This document shows positions 37,728-46,640 of a DNA stretch of 64,000 nucleotides, in pieces. The stretch is from an uncultured Syntrophobacterales bacterium (GTDB lineage Bacteria; Desulfobacterota; Syntrophia; Syntrophales; UBA5619). A program made the position numbers and the translations under genes. The DNA lies in assembly GCA_903928915.1 (NCBI GenBank), contig CAIYSL010000098.1:99179-163178 (forward strand), read 5' to 3'. The stretch's first letter is position 1. Each line of letters opens with the position of its first letter. The notes beneath the pieces are model-generated. The model saw only the letters and a list, made by a program, of their open reading frames with translations, ran no database searches and was not told the DNA's origin.

Positions 37728-39555
37728 TACCCACCTCCGTTCCCAGATAGGCGTCGACCACCTCCCGGTTCTTCTCGATCTCCTCAGCGGGCCCTTCCGC
37801 AATCTTTCGGCCGAAGTTCAGCACAGTGATGTGGTCGGAGACGTTCATAACCAGGTTCATATCATGCTCGACCAGCAAGATCGTGATGCCCCGGGTGCAG
37901 ATCTGAAACAGGAGGTCCACCAGCGCTTCTGTCTCAGCGGCATTCAACCCGGCTGCCGGCTCGTCCAGGAGCAGGAGCTGGGGATCGGAGGCCAGGGCCC
38001 GCGCCAGTTCGAGCAGGCGCTGCTGGCCGTAGGGCAGGCTGTTGGCCTGGGCATCCTCCTTGCCTTTGAGGCCGACGAATTCCAGCATCTCCAGCGCCTT
38101 CGCCCGTATTCCGGCCTCCTCGGCCTTTTGGGAGGGTAGATGCAAAATGCTGGCAAGAAGTCCCGCCCGGGAGTGGCAATGTCGACCGATGAGCACGTTC
38201 TCCAGCACCGTGAGCTCCCCGAAGAGGCGGATGTTCTGGAAGGTCCTGGCCATGCCCAGGGAGGTGATGGCATGCGGTTTCTTCCCGGCAATGGCCGCAC
38301 CGCCCAAGATGATTTCCCCGGCTGTGGGGACATAGAGGCCGCTGAGCATGTTGAGGATCGTCGTTTTTCCGGAACCGTTCGGTCCGATGAGCGCCTGAAT
38401 TTCGCCCCGTCGGACCTCCATGTCCACCCCGTCCACAGCTTTGAGGCCGCCAAAGTGCTTGGCCAACCCCTTGACGGTGAGCAACACCTCTCCCGATCCC
38501 GCACAATCCTCAGGCTGGAAGGCCGCTTTCTTTCCCGGGTACGTTCCCCGGGGCGAAGCGCCCCCCCCAACCTGCCGTCCCCCCCGCGAGTCGGCGTTCC
38601 ACCAGGTCCGCAACCGCAGGGTGAGGGGCATGCTCTTCACCAGGCCGGCAATACCGCTGGGCATGAAGATCATGATGGCAACGATGCCGGCGGCATAGAC
38701 CATCATGTAGGAATCCTTCAAGAACCGCAGGACCTCCGGCAGCATTGTCAGGAGCGTCGCACCCACGATGGAACCGATGACCGATCCGTTGCCCCCCAGC
38801 ACCGTCATGACCAGCAGGATTACCGACTGCTCAAAGGAAAAGGTATCCGGGCTGATGTAGTGCGAGCCACTGTGGGCGAACATCCATCCCCCGAAACCGC
38901 CGTAGCCCGCCGACAGCGCAAAGGCCATGACCTTGTAGTATGTCGTGTCCACCCCCATGGCTCCGGCCGCCATCTCGTTCTCCCGGATGGCCATGAATGC
39001 CCGTCCCACGCGGGAGTTCTTGAGGTGGATGGTGCCCCAGGACAGAAGGATCAGGGAGACGGCCGCCACGTAGAAGAAGGCGCCCGGGTCTTTCAGCTCA
39101 AGGGAACCGATCCAGGGAGAAGGAATCGTGGTGATGCCGTCGGACCCCTTGGTCAGCCAGATTTCATTGACCAGTATGAGCTGGAGGATGATTCCGAAGC
39201 CGATCGTCGCCATGGCCAGGTAATGGCCCGACAGCTTCAGTGTGGGAATGCCCAGCAACACCCCGCAGAGGGCTGCCATGAAGAACGCGGCGAACATCCC
39301 CGCCCAAACGGGCAATCCCAGTTGGGTGGTGAGGATGGCAGAGGTGTAGGCCCCCACGCCCCAAAAAGCCGCCTGGGCCAGCGACAGCTGCCCGGCGAAT
39401 CCCAGGACGATGTTCAGCCCCAGACAGGCAATCGAAAAACTGATGGACAGGTTGATCAGGTTCAGCCAGTAGTTGCTCGTCACGAACCGGGGAAGGAGCA
39501 GGACAGTGACGACCACAGCGGCAAGAATGAGCAGATTCTTCATGATTGTCTTCAT
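37720..39555 (-). CDS. livM: Fused LivM permease - LivG ATPase
   Basis: This 611-residue single protein joins a LivM-type permease (~1-310: LNIVLGFAGQLSLAQAAFWG, ten or so membrane segments) to a LivG-type ATPase (~360-611). The latter has Walker A LIGPNGSGKTT, signature LPYGQQRLLELARALASDPQ and Walker B LLLLDEPAAGLNAAE. A ~40-residue G/R/P-rich linker (RGGRQVGGGASPRGTYPGKK) connects the two. LivM-LivG fusions occur in some bacteria but most have separate genes. The frame is continuous, without a hidden restart. It sits ten bases downstream of livH, in a livJ-H-MG-F operon. Confidence 0.95.
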   Translation of the reverse strand: MKTIMKNLLILAAVVVTVLLLPRFVTSNYWLNLINLSISFSIACLGLNIVLGFAGQLSLAQAAFWGVGAYTSAILTTQLGLPVWAGMFAAFFMAALCGVLLGIPTLKLSGHYLAMATIGFGIILQLILVNEIWLTKGSDGITTIPSPWIGSLELKDPGAFFYVAAVSLILLSWGTIHLKNSRVGRAFMAIRENEMAAGAMGVDTTYYKVMAFALSAGYGGFGGWMFAHSGSHYISPDTFSFEQSVILLVMTVLGGNGSVIGSIVGATLLTMLPEVLRFLKDSYMMVYAAGIVAIMIFMPSGIAGLVKSMPLTLRLRTWWNADSRGGRQVGGGASPRGTYPGKKAAFQPEDCAGSGEVLLTVKGLAKHFGGLKAVDGVDMEVRRGEIQALIGPNGSGKTTILNMLSGLYVPTAGEIILGGAAIAGKKPHAITSLGMARTFQNIRLFGELTVLENVLIGRHCHSRAGLLASILHLPSQKAEEAGIRAKALEMLEFVGLKGKEDAQANSLPYGQQRLLELARALASDPQLLLLDEPAAGLNAAETEALVDLLFQICTRGITILLVEHDMNLVMNVSDHITVLNFGRKIAEGPAEEIEKNREVVDAYLGTEVGNA

Positions 39556-39565
39556 TGGCGCCCCC

Positions 39566-40447
39566 CTATGCCTTCTCGGCGATCTTCTCGCCGAAAAACC
39601 CCTGCGGACGCAGGAGGAGAACCAGGATCAGAATGATGAAGGCGAAGGCGTCGCGGTAGGCGGTCGAGATGTAGTATGAGGCGAATACCTCGATCACGCC
39701 CAAGAAGATCCCTCCGAGGATCGCCCCGGGTATACTCCCGAATCCGCCCACAATGGTCGAACAGAAGGCCTTGAGGCCGATCATGGCCCCCATGTCTTTG
39801 GTCACGAAGAAAATGGGCCCGACCAGGATTCCTGCCGCTGCACCGAGGATCGAGCTGTATGCGAAGGTGATAGCGATCATCTGCGCCACGGGGATGCCCA
39901 GCAGCCGGGCCATCTGCTTGTCCTGGGCCGTGGCAAGCATCTTCTTGCCCAGGATGGTCTTTTCGAAGAAGAAGTACTGGAAACCGAGCAGGATCAAGGT
40001 GCACAGGATGATCACTATGTATTGGGGGTCCACAAACACGCCAAAGATGTTCAGTGCCGTCGGGGAGGTCGGCCGCGGCATGGAGAGCGGTTCGGCGCCG
40101 AAGATGAGCTGCGCCCCGTTCTTGAGGAAGATGCCCACTCCGATCGTGCTGATCACCACGGGCAGGAAGCTCCGATGGCGCAAGGGATAGTAGGCGATGC
40201 GCTGGAAGACGATGCCGAAGATGCCCATGAAGACGACGGTAATCACGCAGGTCAGGGCGAAGGGGGTGTTCAGACTGTTCATCAGCCACACGGCGACGAA
40301 AGCCGGGACCATCGCGAATTCCCCCTGAGCAAAATTTACGACATTGACCGCGTTGAAGATCAGGACGAATCCCAGAGCCACAAGGGCGTAAATGGAACCC
40401 ATGGCCAGGCCTGCGGCGACCATCTGAAGATTTGTAGACCAATCCAT
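39566..40447 (-). CDS. livH: Branched-chain amino acid-type ABC permease LivH
   Basis: This 293-residue inner-membrane permease has the LivH hallmarks (GLAMGSIYALVALGFVLIFN, AVNVVNFAQGEFAM, MARLLGIPVAQMIAITFAYS, GGFGSIPGAILGGIFLGVIE). The ATG at 40447 follows AGGAGGGAG; the frame extending to 40549 has no coding character. It forms the channel together with the LivM half of the next protein. It lies 88 bases downstream of the substrate-binding protein gene. Confidence 0.96.
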   Translation of the reverse strand: MDWSTNLQMVAAGLAMGSIYALVALGFVLIFNAVNVVNFAQGEFAMVPAFVAVWLMNSLNTPFALTCVITVVFMGIFGIVFQRIAYYPLRHRSFLPVVISTIGVGIFLKNGAQLIFGAEPLSMPRPTSPTALNIFGVFVDPQYIVIILCTLILLGFQYFFFEKTILGKKMLATAQDKQMARLLGIPVAQMIAITFAYSSILGAAAGILVGPIFFVTKDMGAMIGLKAFCSTIVGGFGSIPGAILGGIFLGVIEVFASYYISTAYRDAFAFIILILVLLLRPQGFFGEKIAEKA

Positions 40448-40535
40448 CGAACACTCCCTCCTCGACGTCCGGTCCCGCATGCGGGCATGCGCGGGACCGG
40501 ACGCCTTCCGTGTTGATCCCTCATTTGGGAGGTGC

Positions 40536-41681
40536 TTATTTCTTTGCACCCAGGTTAACGATCTTCAACAGCTTCGGCTCGCCCTTCTCGATCTGGACGA
40601 TGCTCACCTCGCTCAGGCCGTCACCGTTGGGCGTAAAGGAGAAGTTTCCCTGGACGCCTTTGTATCCCTGCATGGCCAGGATGGCTGTGCGGATCTTGCC
40701 GCGATCCTCCCCGGCTTTCTTGATGGCTTCGACCAGGATCTTCAGGCCGTCATAGGTCCAGACGGCGAGGCTGTCATAGTTTTCGTTGTATTCCTTCTTG
40801 TAGGCCTCGGCATAGCGCTTGTTCTCCGCGCTCTGTCCCGGCACGAAATCTACCACGGCCCAGATCCCCTCGGAAGCCTCCTTGGCAAGGTTCAGGGCAT
40901 CTTTCGAGGCGCTGCTGGGAGAACCGAGGAACTTGAAGGGGGAACCGAGCTGGCGCAACTGCCTCTGGAGCACCGCCGTGGCTTCCTGGTGTCCGTAGAA
41001 GACCAGGATCTGGGCTCCGGCGTTCTTCATGGCCAGGAGTTCGGCGGTGAAGTCCTTTGCCCCGGTCGAGGACTTCTCCCGTTTCACCACGGTCAGCCCC
41101 AATTCCTTTGCGCCTTTTTCCACCAGGTCAGCACCACCCGTGCCAAAGGCATCCGAATCGTGCAGTATCCCTATCTTGGTAAACTTGGTGTCTTCCTTGA
41201 TATACTTCACCATAGCCCCGGCGGCGATGGAGTCGTCGGGCCGCACGCGGAACAGCCAGGGGTTTCCCTGCTTGGTGATGTTGACATTGGTGGCGCCGAT
41301 AATCGTGGGGATGCCGTAGTTCTTGATGGCATCTGCTGTGGCAAAGACCTGGGTGCTGTAGAGGTAGCCCATCAGGGCCAGCACCTTCTCCTGCTCCACG
41401 GCCTTCTGCAGCGCCGCAAGCGCGCCGGGGTTCGTGGACTGGTTGTCGATGACCCTCAGGTCGATCTTCTTCCCATTCACGCCGCCGGCGCCATTGATCT
41501 CCTTGAGGGCCAGTTTGATCGCTTTGAGTTGGAGAGACCCCCCTGCCGCGTGCACGCCGGTGATGGGGGGTGTAAATCCGATCCGGATCTCGTCAGCCGC
41601 CGTTGCACTACCGCTGCAGACCACGGCCACAACCATGAGGCACAAGAACGTTACCGATAAGATGCGTCTTAGATTGACCAT
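40536..41681 (-). CDS. livJ: Periplasmic amino-acid-type ABC binding protein (LivJ/LivK family)
   Basis: This 381-residue exported type I periplasmic binding protein has the signal VTFLCLMVVAVVCSGSATAA, then EIRIGFTPPITGVHAAGGSL, KIDLRVIDNQSTNPGALAAL, NVNITKQGNPWLFRVRPDDS, KIGILHDSDAFGTGGADLVE and YDSLAVWTYDGLKILVEAI. The family binds leucine-type amino acids but also many carboxylates and aromatic acids; the neighbourhood of CoA enzymes makes a catabolic acid plausible. GGAGGGAGGAAGG precedes the ATG. It is the first gene of the liv operon. Confidence 0.95.
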   Translation of the reverse strand: MVNLRRILSVTFLCLMVVAVVCSGSATAADEIRIGFTPPITGVHAAGGSLQLKAIKLALKEINGAGGVNGKKIDLRVIDNQSTNPGALAALQKAVEQEKVLALMGYLYSTQVFATADAIKNYGIPTIIGATNVNITKQGNPWLFRVRPDDSIAAGAMVKYIKEDTKFTKIGILHDSDAFGTGGADLVEKGAKELGLTVVKREKSSTGAKDFTAELLAMKNAGAQILVFYGHQEATAVLQRQLRQLGSPFKFLGSPSSASKDALNLAKEASEGIWAVVDFVPGQSAENKRYAEAYKKEYNENYDSLAVWTYDGLKILVEAIKKAGEDRGKIRTAILAMQGYKGVQGNFSFTPNGDGLSEVSIVQIEKGEPKLLKIVNLGAKK

Positions 41682-41912
41682 GCCTTCCTCCCTCCTTCGG
41701 TTTCATAAGATCTGATAGGAACACATTTACGGTGAACCGATTCAATCTCTAATCCATCCTGCCTCCTGGGAACTGAACGAACGATCACCCCCTTTCGATT
41801 GGTGCATTTTGATCCGTTTACATTTCACCTCTGTCATTACTGACTCGTACGATATCGGCGAAGATTTTTCGGGTTTGGTTTTCTTCTTCCCCTTCCCTGG
41901 CCCTACGCATCC

Positions 41913-43367
41913 TCATCTTTCTGATTCCGCGGCGATTCCGCAGAGCCTCTTGGCCTTGCGCTGCTTGGCCTTCATGTCGACCAGACGGGAAATCATGATC
42001 CGCTGCGCCTGCGGCGAGCCGGCCCCGTGCATCGATTCGGTGAGGTATCCCACCGCGGCAGATCCCAGCGTGAGGTTTTCGATCAGCCGCAGGATGCGCA
42101 TCCGGTCCTTCACGGCCACACCTTCTGCGCCCTGGTAGTATTTTTCGATCCAATTTCCGATCTCCGGCGAAAGCAGGTCCGCCTCCGAAGGCAGGGTGAC
42201 CATCAGGCCGCCGGCGATATCCTGGGCAAGACGCGCTATTTCGTAGGGGAACCGGGTGACGTTCTGCTTGTGCACATTGGCAAGAAGGGTGTCGACCATG
42301 TATGTTCCGCTGGGCTCCGGACGGCCCTCAGAGGCGCAGGCGATGCAGCCGCAGTAGAGCGTCTCGTTGAGCTGGTTCATCTCGATGATCTTGTCCTTGA
42401 TGTGGGAGGCCCTGGCGGCCCCGTTGTATTCGGCGACCGTCTGCGTCGCGCCGATCAGCACGTCGCCGACCCCCACCTTGCAGGCGTAGCTCTGGCGGTG
42501 GTAGGAAGCGAACTTCTCCACCAGCGCGCCGGCAAACTCATACTCCCGGTGCATGAAAACCCTCTCCCAGGGAACGAACACACGGTCGAAAACCACCAGA
42601 GCCTCGTGCCCGCCGAACATGGCATTGCCGACGTCGACGCGGCCCGCTTCGAGCTTCCGGGTGTCGCAGGACTGGCGTCCGATGATATACGTGATTCCCT
42701 GCGTATCGCTGGGTACGGCAAAGGAGACGGCATACTCCTTGTCCTCCTCGCGCATCGCGACGGTCGGCATGACGATGATCTCGTGAGAGTTCACCGCGCC
42801 GGTCTGGTGGGCCTTGGCGCCGGTGACGACGATGCCGTTCGGCCCTTCCTCCACCACATGCAGGTAGAGATCCGGGTCGGCCTGATCCCGCGGGGCGAGG
42901 CCCCGGTTTCCCTTGGGATCAGTCATCGCGCCGTCGCAGGTCAGATCGTTCTCCTGTACGTGGGCGAGAAATTTGATGAACCGTTCATTGTAGTTCGTGC
43001 CGTATTTGGCGTCGATGTCATACGTGACGATGGACAGCGCGTTGAGCGCGTCCAACCCCACGCACCGCTGGAAGCAGCAGGCCGTGTGGCCCCCGAGCAT
43101 CCGCCCCATCTTGCTCTTTTTCACCAGGTCTTCCCGGTTCTGATGGATATGGCAGAACCGGTTGATCTTCTTGCCCGACAGATGGGACACCGCCGTCAAC
43201 AGCTCCGCGCTCTCCGGCCGCATGGCCAGATCATAGGTGGCGGCCACGGCGTTCATCGAGGGCCGCAGGATCGGGTCGTCCACCACATTCTCGACCCGCT
43301 TGCCGAACATATACACCACCAGTTTGAGTTTCTTCAGGCTTTCCTCATATTGCTGTGCCGTCATCAT
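41913..43367 (-). CDS. 4-Hydroxybutyryl-CoA dehydratase / HpaB-family flavoprotein
   Basis: This 484-residue FAD protein belongs to the 4-hydroxyphenylacetate 3-hydroxylase superfamily and looks like its anaerobic branch, 4-hydroxybutyryl-CoA dehydratase/vinylacetyl-CoA isomerase (AbfD type). Seen: TACCFQRCVG, giving a C-x3-C pair, and YHRQSYACKVG downstream, giving His and Cys. In AbfD two cysteines of this kind plus a His and a Cys hold a 4Fe-4S cluster; the hydroxylases lack them. Other family segments are VTGAKAHQTGAVNSHEIIVM, FDRVFVPWERVFMHREYEFA and GGLMVTLPSEADLLSPEIGN. AAGGAG precedes tandem ATGs at 43367. Lying between porB and livJ, it is probably part of the catabolic transcript. 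The exact CoA substrate is uncertain. Confidence 0.82.
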   Translation of the reverse strand: MMTAQQYEESLKKLKLVVYMFGKRVENVVDDPILRPSMNAVAATYDLAMRPESAELLTAVSHLSGKKINRFCHIHQNREDLVKKSKMGRMLGGHTACCFQRCVGLDALNALSIVTYDIDAKYGTNYNERFIKFLAHVQENDLTCDGAMTDPKGNRGLAPRDQADPDLYLHVVEEGPNGIVVTGAKAHQTGAVNSHEIIVMPTVAMREEDKEYAVSFAVPSDTQGITYIIGRQSCDTRKLEAGRVDVGNAMFGGHEALVVFDRVFVPWERVFMHREYEFAGALVEKFASYHRQSYACKVGVGDVLIGATQTVAEYNGAARASHIKDKIIEMNQLNETLYCGCIACASEGRPEPSGTYMVDTLLANVHKQNVTRFPYEIARLAQDIAGGLMVTLPSEADLLSPEIGNWIEKYYQGAEGVAVKDRMRILRLIENLTLGSAAVGYLTESMHGAGSPQAQRIMISRLVDMKAKQRKAKRLCGIAAESER

Positions 43368-43399
43368 GGCAAGATATCTCCTTTCATTCCCTTCGCCGG

Positions 43400-44293
43400 T
43401 TATCCCGCCCTGTTCGGGACCTGGCACTTGCCGAGCAGGCACTGCCATTCGTCATCCACCTGCTTCTGGAGGCGGTCGCGCTCCTCGGCAGACATCTTCT
43501 TGAATCGGCCCTGATGGTTCAGGTAGGCATCCACGCTCTCCTTCTCCGGCATCGGACTCAGCCGCCATGTATCTCCGTCGATCACTTCGTACAGCGGAAA
43601 CACGCGGCTTCGAACAGCCTGGCGGGCAACCTCGATCGACAGTTCCGTGGCATGCCGCCAGCCGGTCGGGCAGGAGGCATACAGATGGATAAACCGCGAA
43701 CCTTTGATATGGGTTGCCTTCTCGAGCTTCGCCTTGAGGTCTTCCGGCGCACCGATGCTGGCGGTGGCCGTGTAGGGGATGCGGTGCGCCGCCATGATTT
43801 CCACCATGTTCTTCTTCCGCTGGCCTTTCCGGGCCGAATCGGGAGTGGTGGTGGTCCACCCGCCGGCCGGTGTCGCTGAGGAGCGCTGGATGCCCGTGTT
43901 CATGTAGGCTTCGTTGTCGTAGCAGATAAATAAGATGTCGTCGTTTCGCTCCACCACCCCGGAAAGGGGTTGAAAGCCGATGTCGAAGGTGCCGCCGTCG
44001 CCGGCAAAGGCCAGGACGGTCGTATGATGATTTCCCTGACAGGTTAACCCAGCCTTGATTCCGGCGGCGACGGATGCAGTTGCTCCAAAGGCGACCGAAA
44101 CGACCGGCACGGTCAGGCAGGTGTAGGGGTAGATGCCGATCAGGCTCGACCAGCATCCGGCCGTCATCACCACAATCGTATCCTCGCCCAGAACCGACAA
44201 CGTCTGTTTCATTGCCACGGTGGCGCCGCAGCCGGGACACCCATAGTGACCCGGCACAAATAGCTCCCTCTTTCCCTTGATTTGTTCACTCAT
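43400..44293 (-). CDS. 2-Oxoacid:ferredoxin oxidoreductase beta subunit
   Basis: This 297-residue TPP-binding subunit of a PorGDAB/Vor-type enzyme has GHYGCPGCGATVAMKQTLSV, the TPP/Mg motif AFAGDGGTFDIGFQPLSG and N in YDNEAYMNTG, and SRFIHLYASCPTGWRH. It decarboxylates a 2-oxoacid to acyl-CoA, reducing ferredoxin. Its ATG overlaps the stop of the alpha gene as ATGA, so start and coupling are clear; the reading from 44311 begins inside that gene. The C-terminal ~40 residues are charged. Substrate (pyruvate, branched-chain or aryl oxoacid) is not decided by sequence. Confidence 0.93.
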   Translation of the reverse strand: MSEQIKGKRELFVPGHYGCPGCGATVAMKQTLSVLGEDTIVVMTAGCWSSLIGIYPYTCLTVPVVSVAFGATASVAAGIKAGLTCQGNHHTTVLAFAGDGGTFDIGFQPLSGVVERNDDILFICYDNEAYMNTGIQRSSATPAGGWTTTTPDSARKGQRKKNMVEIMAAHRIPYTATASIGAPEDLKAKLEKATHIKGSRFIHLYASCPTGWRHATELSIEVARQAVRSRVFPLYEVIDGDTWRLSPMPEKESVDAYLNHQGRFKKMSAEERDRLQKQVDDEWQCLLGKCQVPNRAG

Positions 44294-45453
44294 GGCAACA
44301 CCTCTGCCCAAAGCGACATCCCTGCCTCGACTGCGGTCCCGTCTCCGGAAATCGCCTGCCTTACCATCGGGATGATCGTGTCCACGGTCATATCATTGCC
44401 GCCGACACCCGCAACAAAGCCTGTTATTCTGAGCTCCCCCCGACGATCGAAGAAGCCCGCTTTCACCTCCTGGGCGACAATCCCCTCGGCCCCGAAAGAG
44501 ACATCTCGATCGATGACAATCACGTGTTTGACCTTTGCAATCGCCCTTTGCAGCACTTCGCGGGGAAAGGGCCGGATCATCGCAAGCCGCAGGCTGCCTA
44601 TCTTCAATCCCTCTTCCCGTAGCCGGTCGACAGCCAGCCGCATGGTGCCTGTCGCTGTGCCGATGCCGATGATGCACAGGTCGGCATCCTCCGTTCGATA
44701 CGCTTCCACGGTGGGATGCAATCGATTAAAATGGCGGTTGTACCGTTCGGCAACCTGATCCCAGAGCCGTGCTACCGCGAGGGTGTCGCCCTGGCGTTTG
44801 TACTTGATGGAGCTGAAGAGGTCTGCGCCGCAGACGATGCTGAAGGTCTTGGGATCGTCCACATCGAGCTTGTTAAGCGCCCGATAGGGGGGAAGAAAGA
44901 GATCAACGGTTTCCTGATCCGGCACATCCAGCGGCTCGGAGGTATGGGTCAAATAAAATGCGTCCAGATTGATCATCACCGGTAACAGCGCCTGTTCGGC
45001 AACCGCATAGGCGATCAGGATGGAGTCGAGCACATCCTGGGCATCGACGCAGTAGTACTGAATCCAGCCGGTGTCGCGTTGGGAGAGCGAATCGGTGTGG
45101 TCGCAGTACAGGTTCCAGGGAGGGGCCATCGCGCGGTTGCAGTTTACCATCACCACCGGCACCCGCTCCCCGGCGGTAAAATGCAGCATCTCATGCATGT
45201 AGGCCAACCCCTGCGAAGAGGTTGCCGTAAATGTCCTGGCGCCTGCCATGGACGCGCCCATGCAACTGGACATGGCAGTATGCTCGGACTCCACCGGCAG
45301 GTACTTGGCCTTCAGCTCGCCCCGGCCTATGATATCGGCCAGACTCTCTACGATAACGGTCTGTGGGGTGATCGGATATGCCGAAACCACTTGAACACGG
45401 GCCAGCTTCACGGCCATAGTAGCGGCTTCGGTCCCCATCATGACTGCTTTCAT
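44290..45453 (-). CDS. 2-Oxoacid:ferredoxin oxidoreductase alpha subunit
   Basis: This 387-residue alpha subunit is of PorA/VorB type: VQVVSAYPITPQTVIVESLA, YLPVESEHTAMSSCMGASMA, TATSSQGLAYMHEMLHFTAG, RAMAPPWNLYCDHTDSLSQR, GTATGTMRLAVDRLREEGLK and MIRPFPREV. It binds the pyrimidine part of TPP with the conserved Glu in PVESEH. It overlaps both neighbours by a few bases (porB downstream, the PorD-like gene upstream), so all four subunits are translationally coupled. Confidence 0.94.
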   Translation of the reverse strand: MKAVMMGTEAATMAVKLARVQVVSAYPITPQTVIVESLADIIGRGELKAKYLPVESEHTAMSSCMGASMAGARTFTATSSQGLAYMHEMLHFTAGERVPVVMVNCNRAMAPPWNLYCDHTDSLSQRDTGWIQYYCVDAQDVLDSILIAYAVAEQALLPVMINLDAFYLTHTSEPLDVPDQETVDLFLPPYRALNKLDVDDPKTFSIVCGADLFSSIKYKRQGDTLAVARLWDQVAERYNRHFNRLHPTVEAYRTEDADLCIIGIGTATGTMRLAVDRLREEGLKIGSLRLAMIRPFPREVLQRAIAKVKHVIVIDRDVSFGAEGIVAQEVKAGFFDRRGELRITGFVAGVGGNDMTVDTIIPMVRQAISGDGTAVEAGMSLWAEVLP

Positions 45454-46640
45454 ACGCTAATGTCCTCCATTGTAATCACCCCCCGTGGGCATTCATAGGC
45501 ACAGATACCGCATCCCTTGCAGTGGTCCAGATCGACCTCCACGGTGACATTCCTCCCCTCGGGCCGGATGCTGGCGTCCGGACAGAAGGAGACACACTTC
45601 AGGCAAAGGTTACAGGTGCCGCAGGAAAGGCATCGCTCCGCTTCCTGCATCGCCCCCTCTCGGTCCCAGGTTTCCTTCTGTTTGTCCCGCATCTCGGCAG
45701 CCGGAAAACGCTCAATTCTTATACTTTCGGTGCTCACTGCCAGCGGAGAACGGTCCATTGCCGGCTGCTCAAGGCCCTTGCGGCGCAGACCATCGGACGC
45801 CTTCTTTGCCAGCAAGCGGCCTGCGGCGATGTAATGGGCGATCATGGGTACCTTGAAGGGTGTAAGGTTCTTCGGCAATTGGACGGAGACAACGCTTCCG
45901 ATGACCGATCCAGCGGCAAAGGGATCGCAGGCGACTGCACCTGAAGGAGCACAGAATTCTTCCGAAAGTCCGGTCGGGTCGAGAATGACCAGGTCCGCCT
46001 GTGCCGGCGGTTCGCCCGGTTTGGCAACACCAATATTGGCTCCCGTTTCAAGTCTGATATCGGCCAGACGGATCAGGCGGTTGATTTCATGCGACAGTAC
46101 CGTAGGCTCGATTTTCCCCGGTGAAAGCCCGACAAGCGCTCCGCCAGCCTGATCGGATGGCTCCAAGACAGCGACCCGGTATCCTTGGCAACCGAGGTAA
46201 AATGCACAGGAGAGCCCCAGCGGCCCCGAGCCGATGATCGTGACCCGCTGATCTGTCCTCTCGCTTTTCTCAATCGTGACATCCGTCGCGAGATCACCCA
46301 GGAACCGCTCCATTTCCTGGATGGATATCGTCCGATCGATTCTCCTGCGAACGCATTTGGTCTGGCAGGGGTGATAGCACAGGCGGCCGGTCAGACCGGG
46401 CAAGGGGTTATAGGCCAACAGCAGGGCGAGGCCACCTTCAATATCCCCGCGGGTGACGGCACCAAGATGGCGCGGAATGGGGATACCTGCAGGGCAATGC
46501 TGAGCGCACGGCGCCAACTTGTCGGCAACCAGCGGTGTTAGATAACGCCAGTCGCCCGTCTGATTCCAGACCATGGTACCGATCGTGGTCGGTGCGGTCG
46601 GTAGCTCTGACAAAGTCTTAATGACGGTTCTTGTCTGCAT
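45450..46640 (-). CDS. PorD-like subunit fused to a short GltD-type flavin domain
   Basis: This 396-residue protein has a GltD-like N-terminus with clustered cysteines (LAPCAQHCPAGIPIPRHLGA and GRLCYHPCQTKCVRRRID) and one Rossmann motif (VTIIGSGPLGLSCAFYLGCQ). A shortened nucleotide-binding part lacks the usual second GxGxxG. The C-terminus has two ferredoxin motifs, CLSCGTCNLCLKCVSFCP and CKGCGICAYECP. It probably carries electrons between the 2-oxoacid oxidoreductase and NAD(P)H or ferredoxin. AGGAGAA precedes the ATG, which overlaps porG by 23 bases. It is about 50-100 residues shorter than typical GltD relatives. Confidence 0.85.
   Translation of the reverse strand: MQTRTVIKTLSELPTAPTTIGTMVWNQTGDWRYLTPLVADKLAPCAQHCPAGIPIPRHLGAVTRGDIEGGLALLLAYNPLPGLTGRLCYHPCQTKCVRRRIDRTISIQEMERFLGDLATDVTIEKSERTDQRVTIIGSGPLGLSCAFYLGCQGYRVAVLEPSDQAGGALVGLSPGKIEPTVLSHEINRLIRLADIRLETGANIGVAKPGEPPAQADLVILDPTGLSEEFCAPSGAVACDPFAAGSVIGSVVSVQLPKNLTPFKVPMIAHYIAAGRLLAKKASDGLRRKGLEQPAMDRSPLAVSTESIRIERFPAAEMRDKQKETWDREGAMQEAERCLSCGTCNLCLKCVSFCPDASIRPEGRNVTVEVDLDHCKGCGICAYECPRGVITMEDISV

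Noticed and set aside
38140-39636. 498-residue open frame antisense to the livMG gene
   Set aside because: A GC-driven shadow rich in H, R, G and D; the opposite strand has clear transporter motifs.
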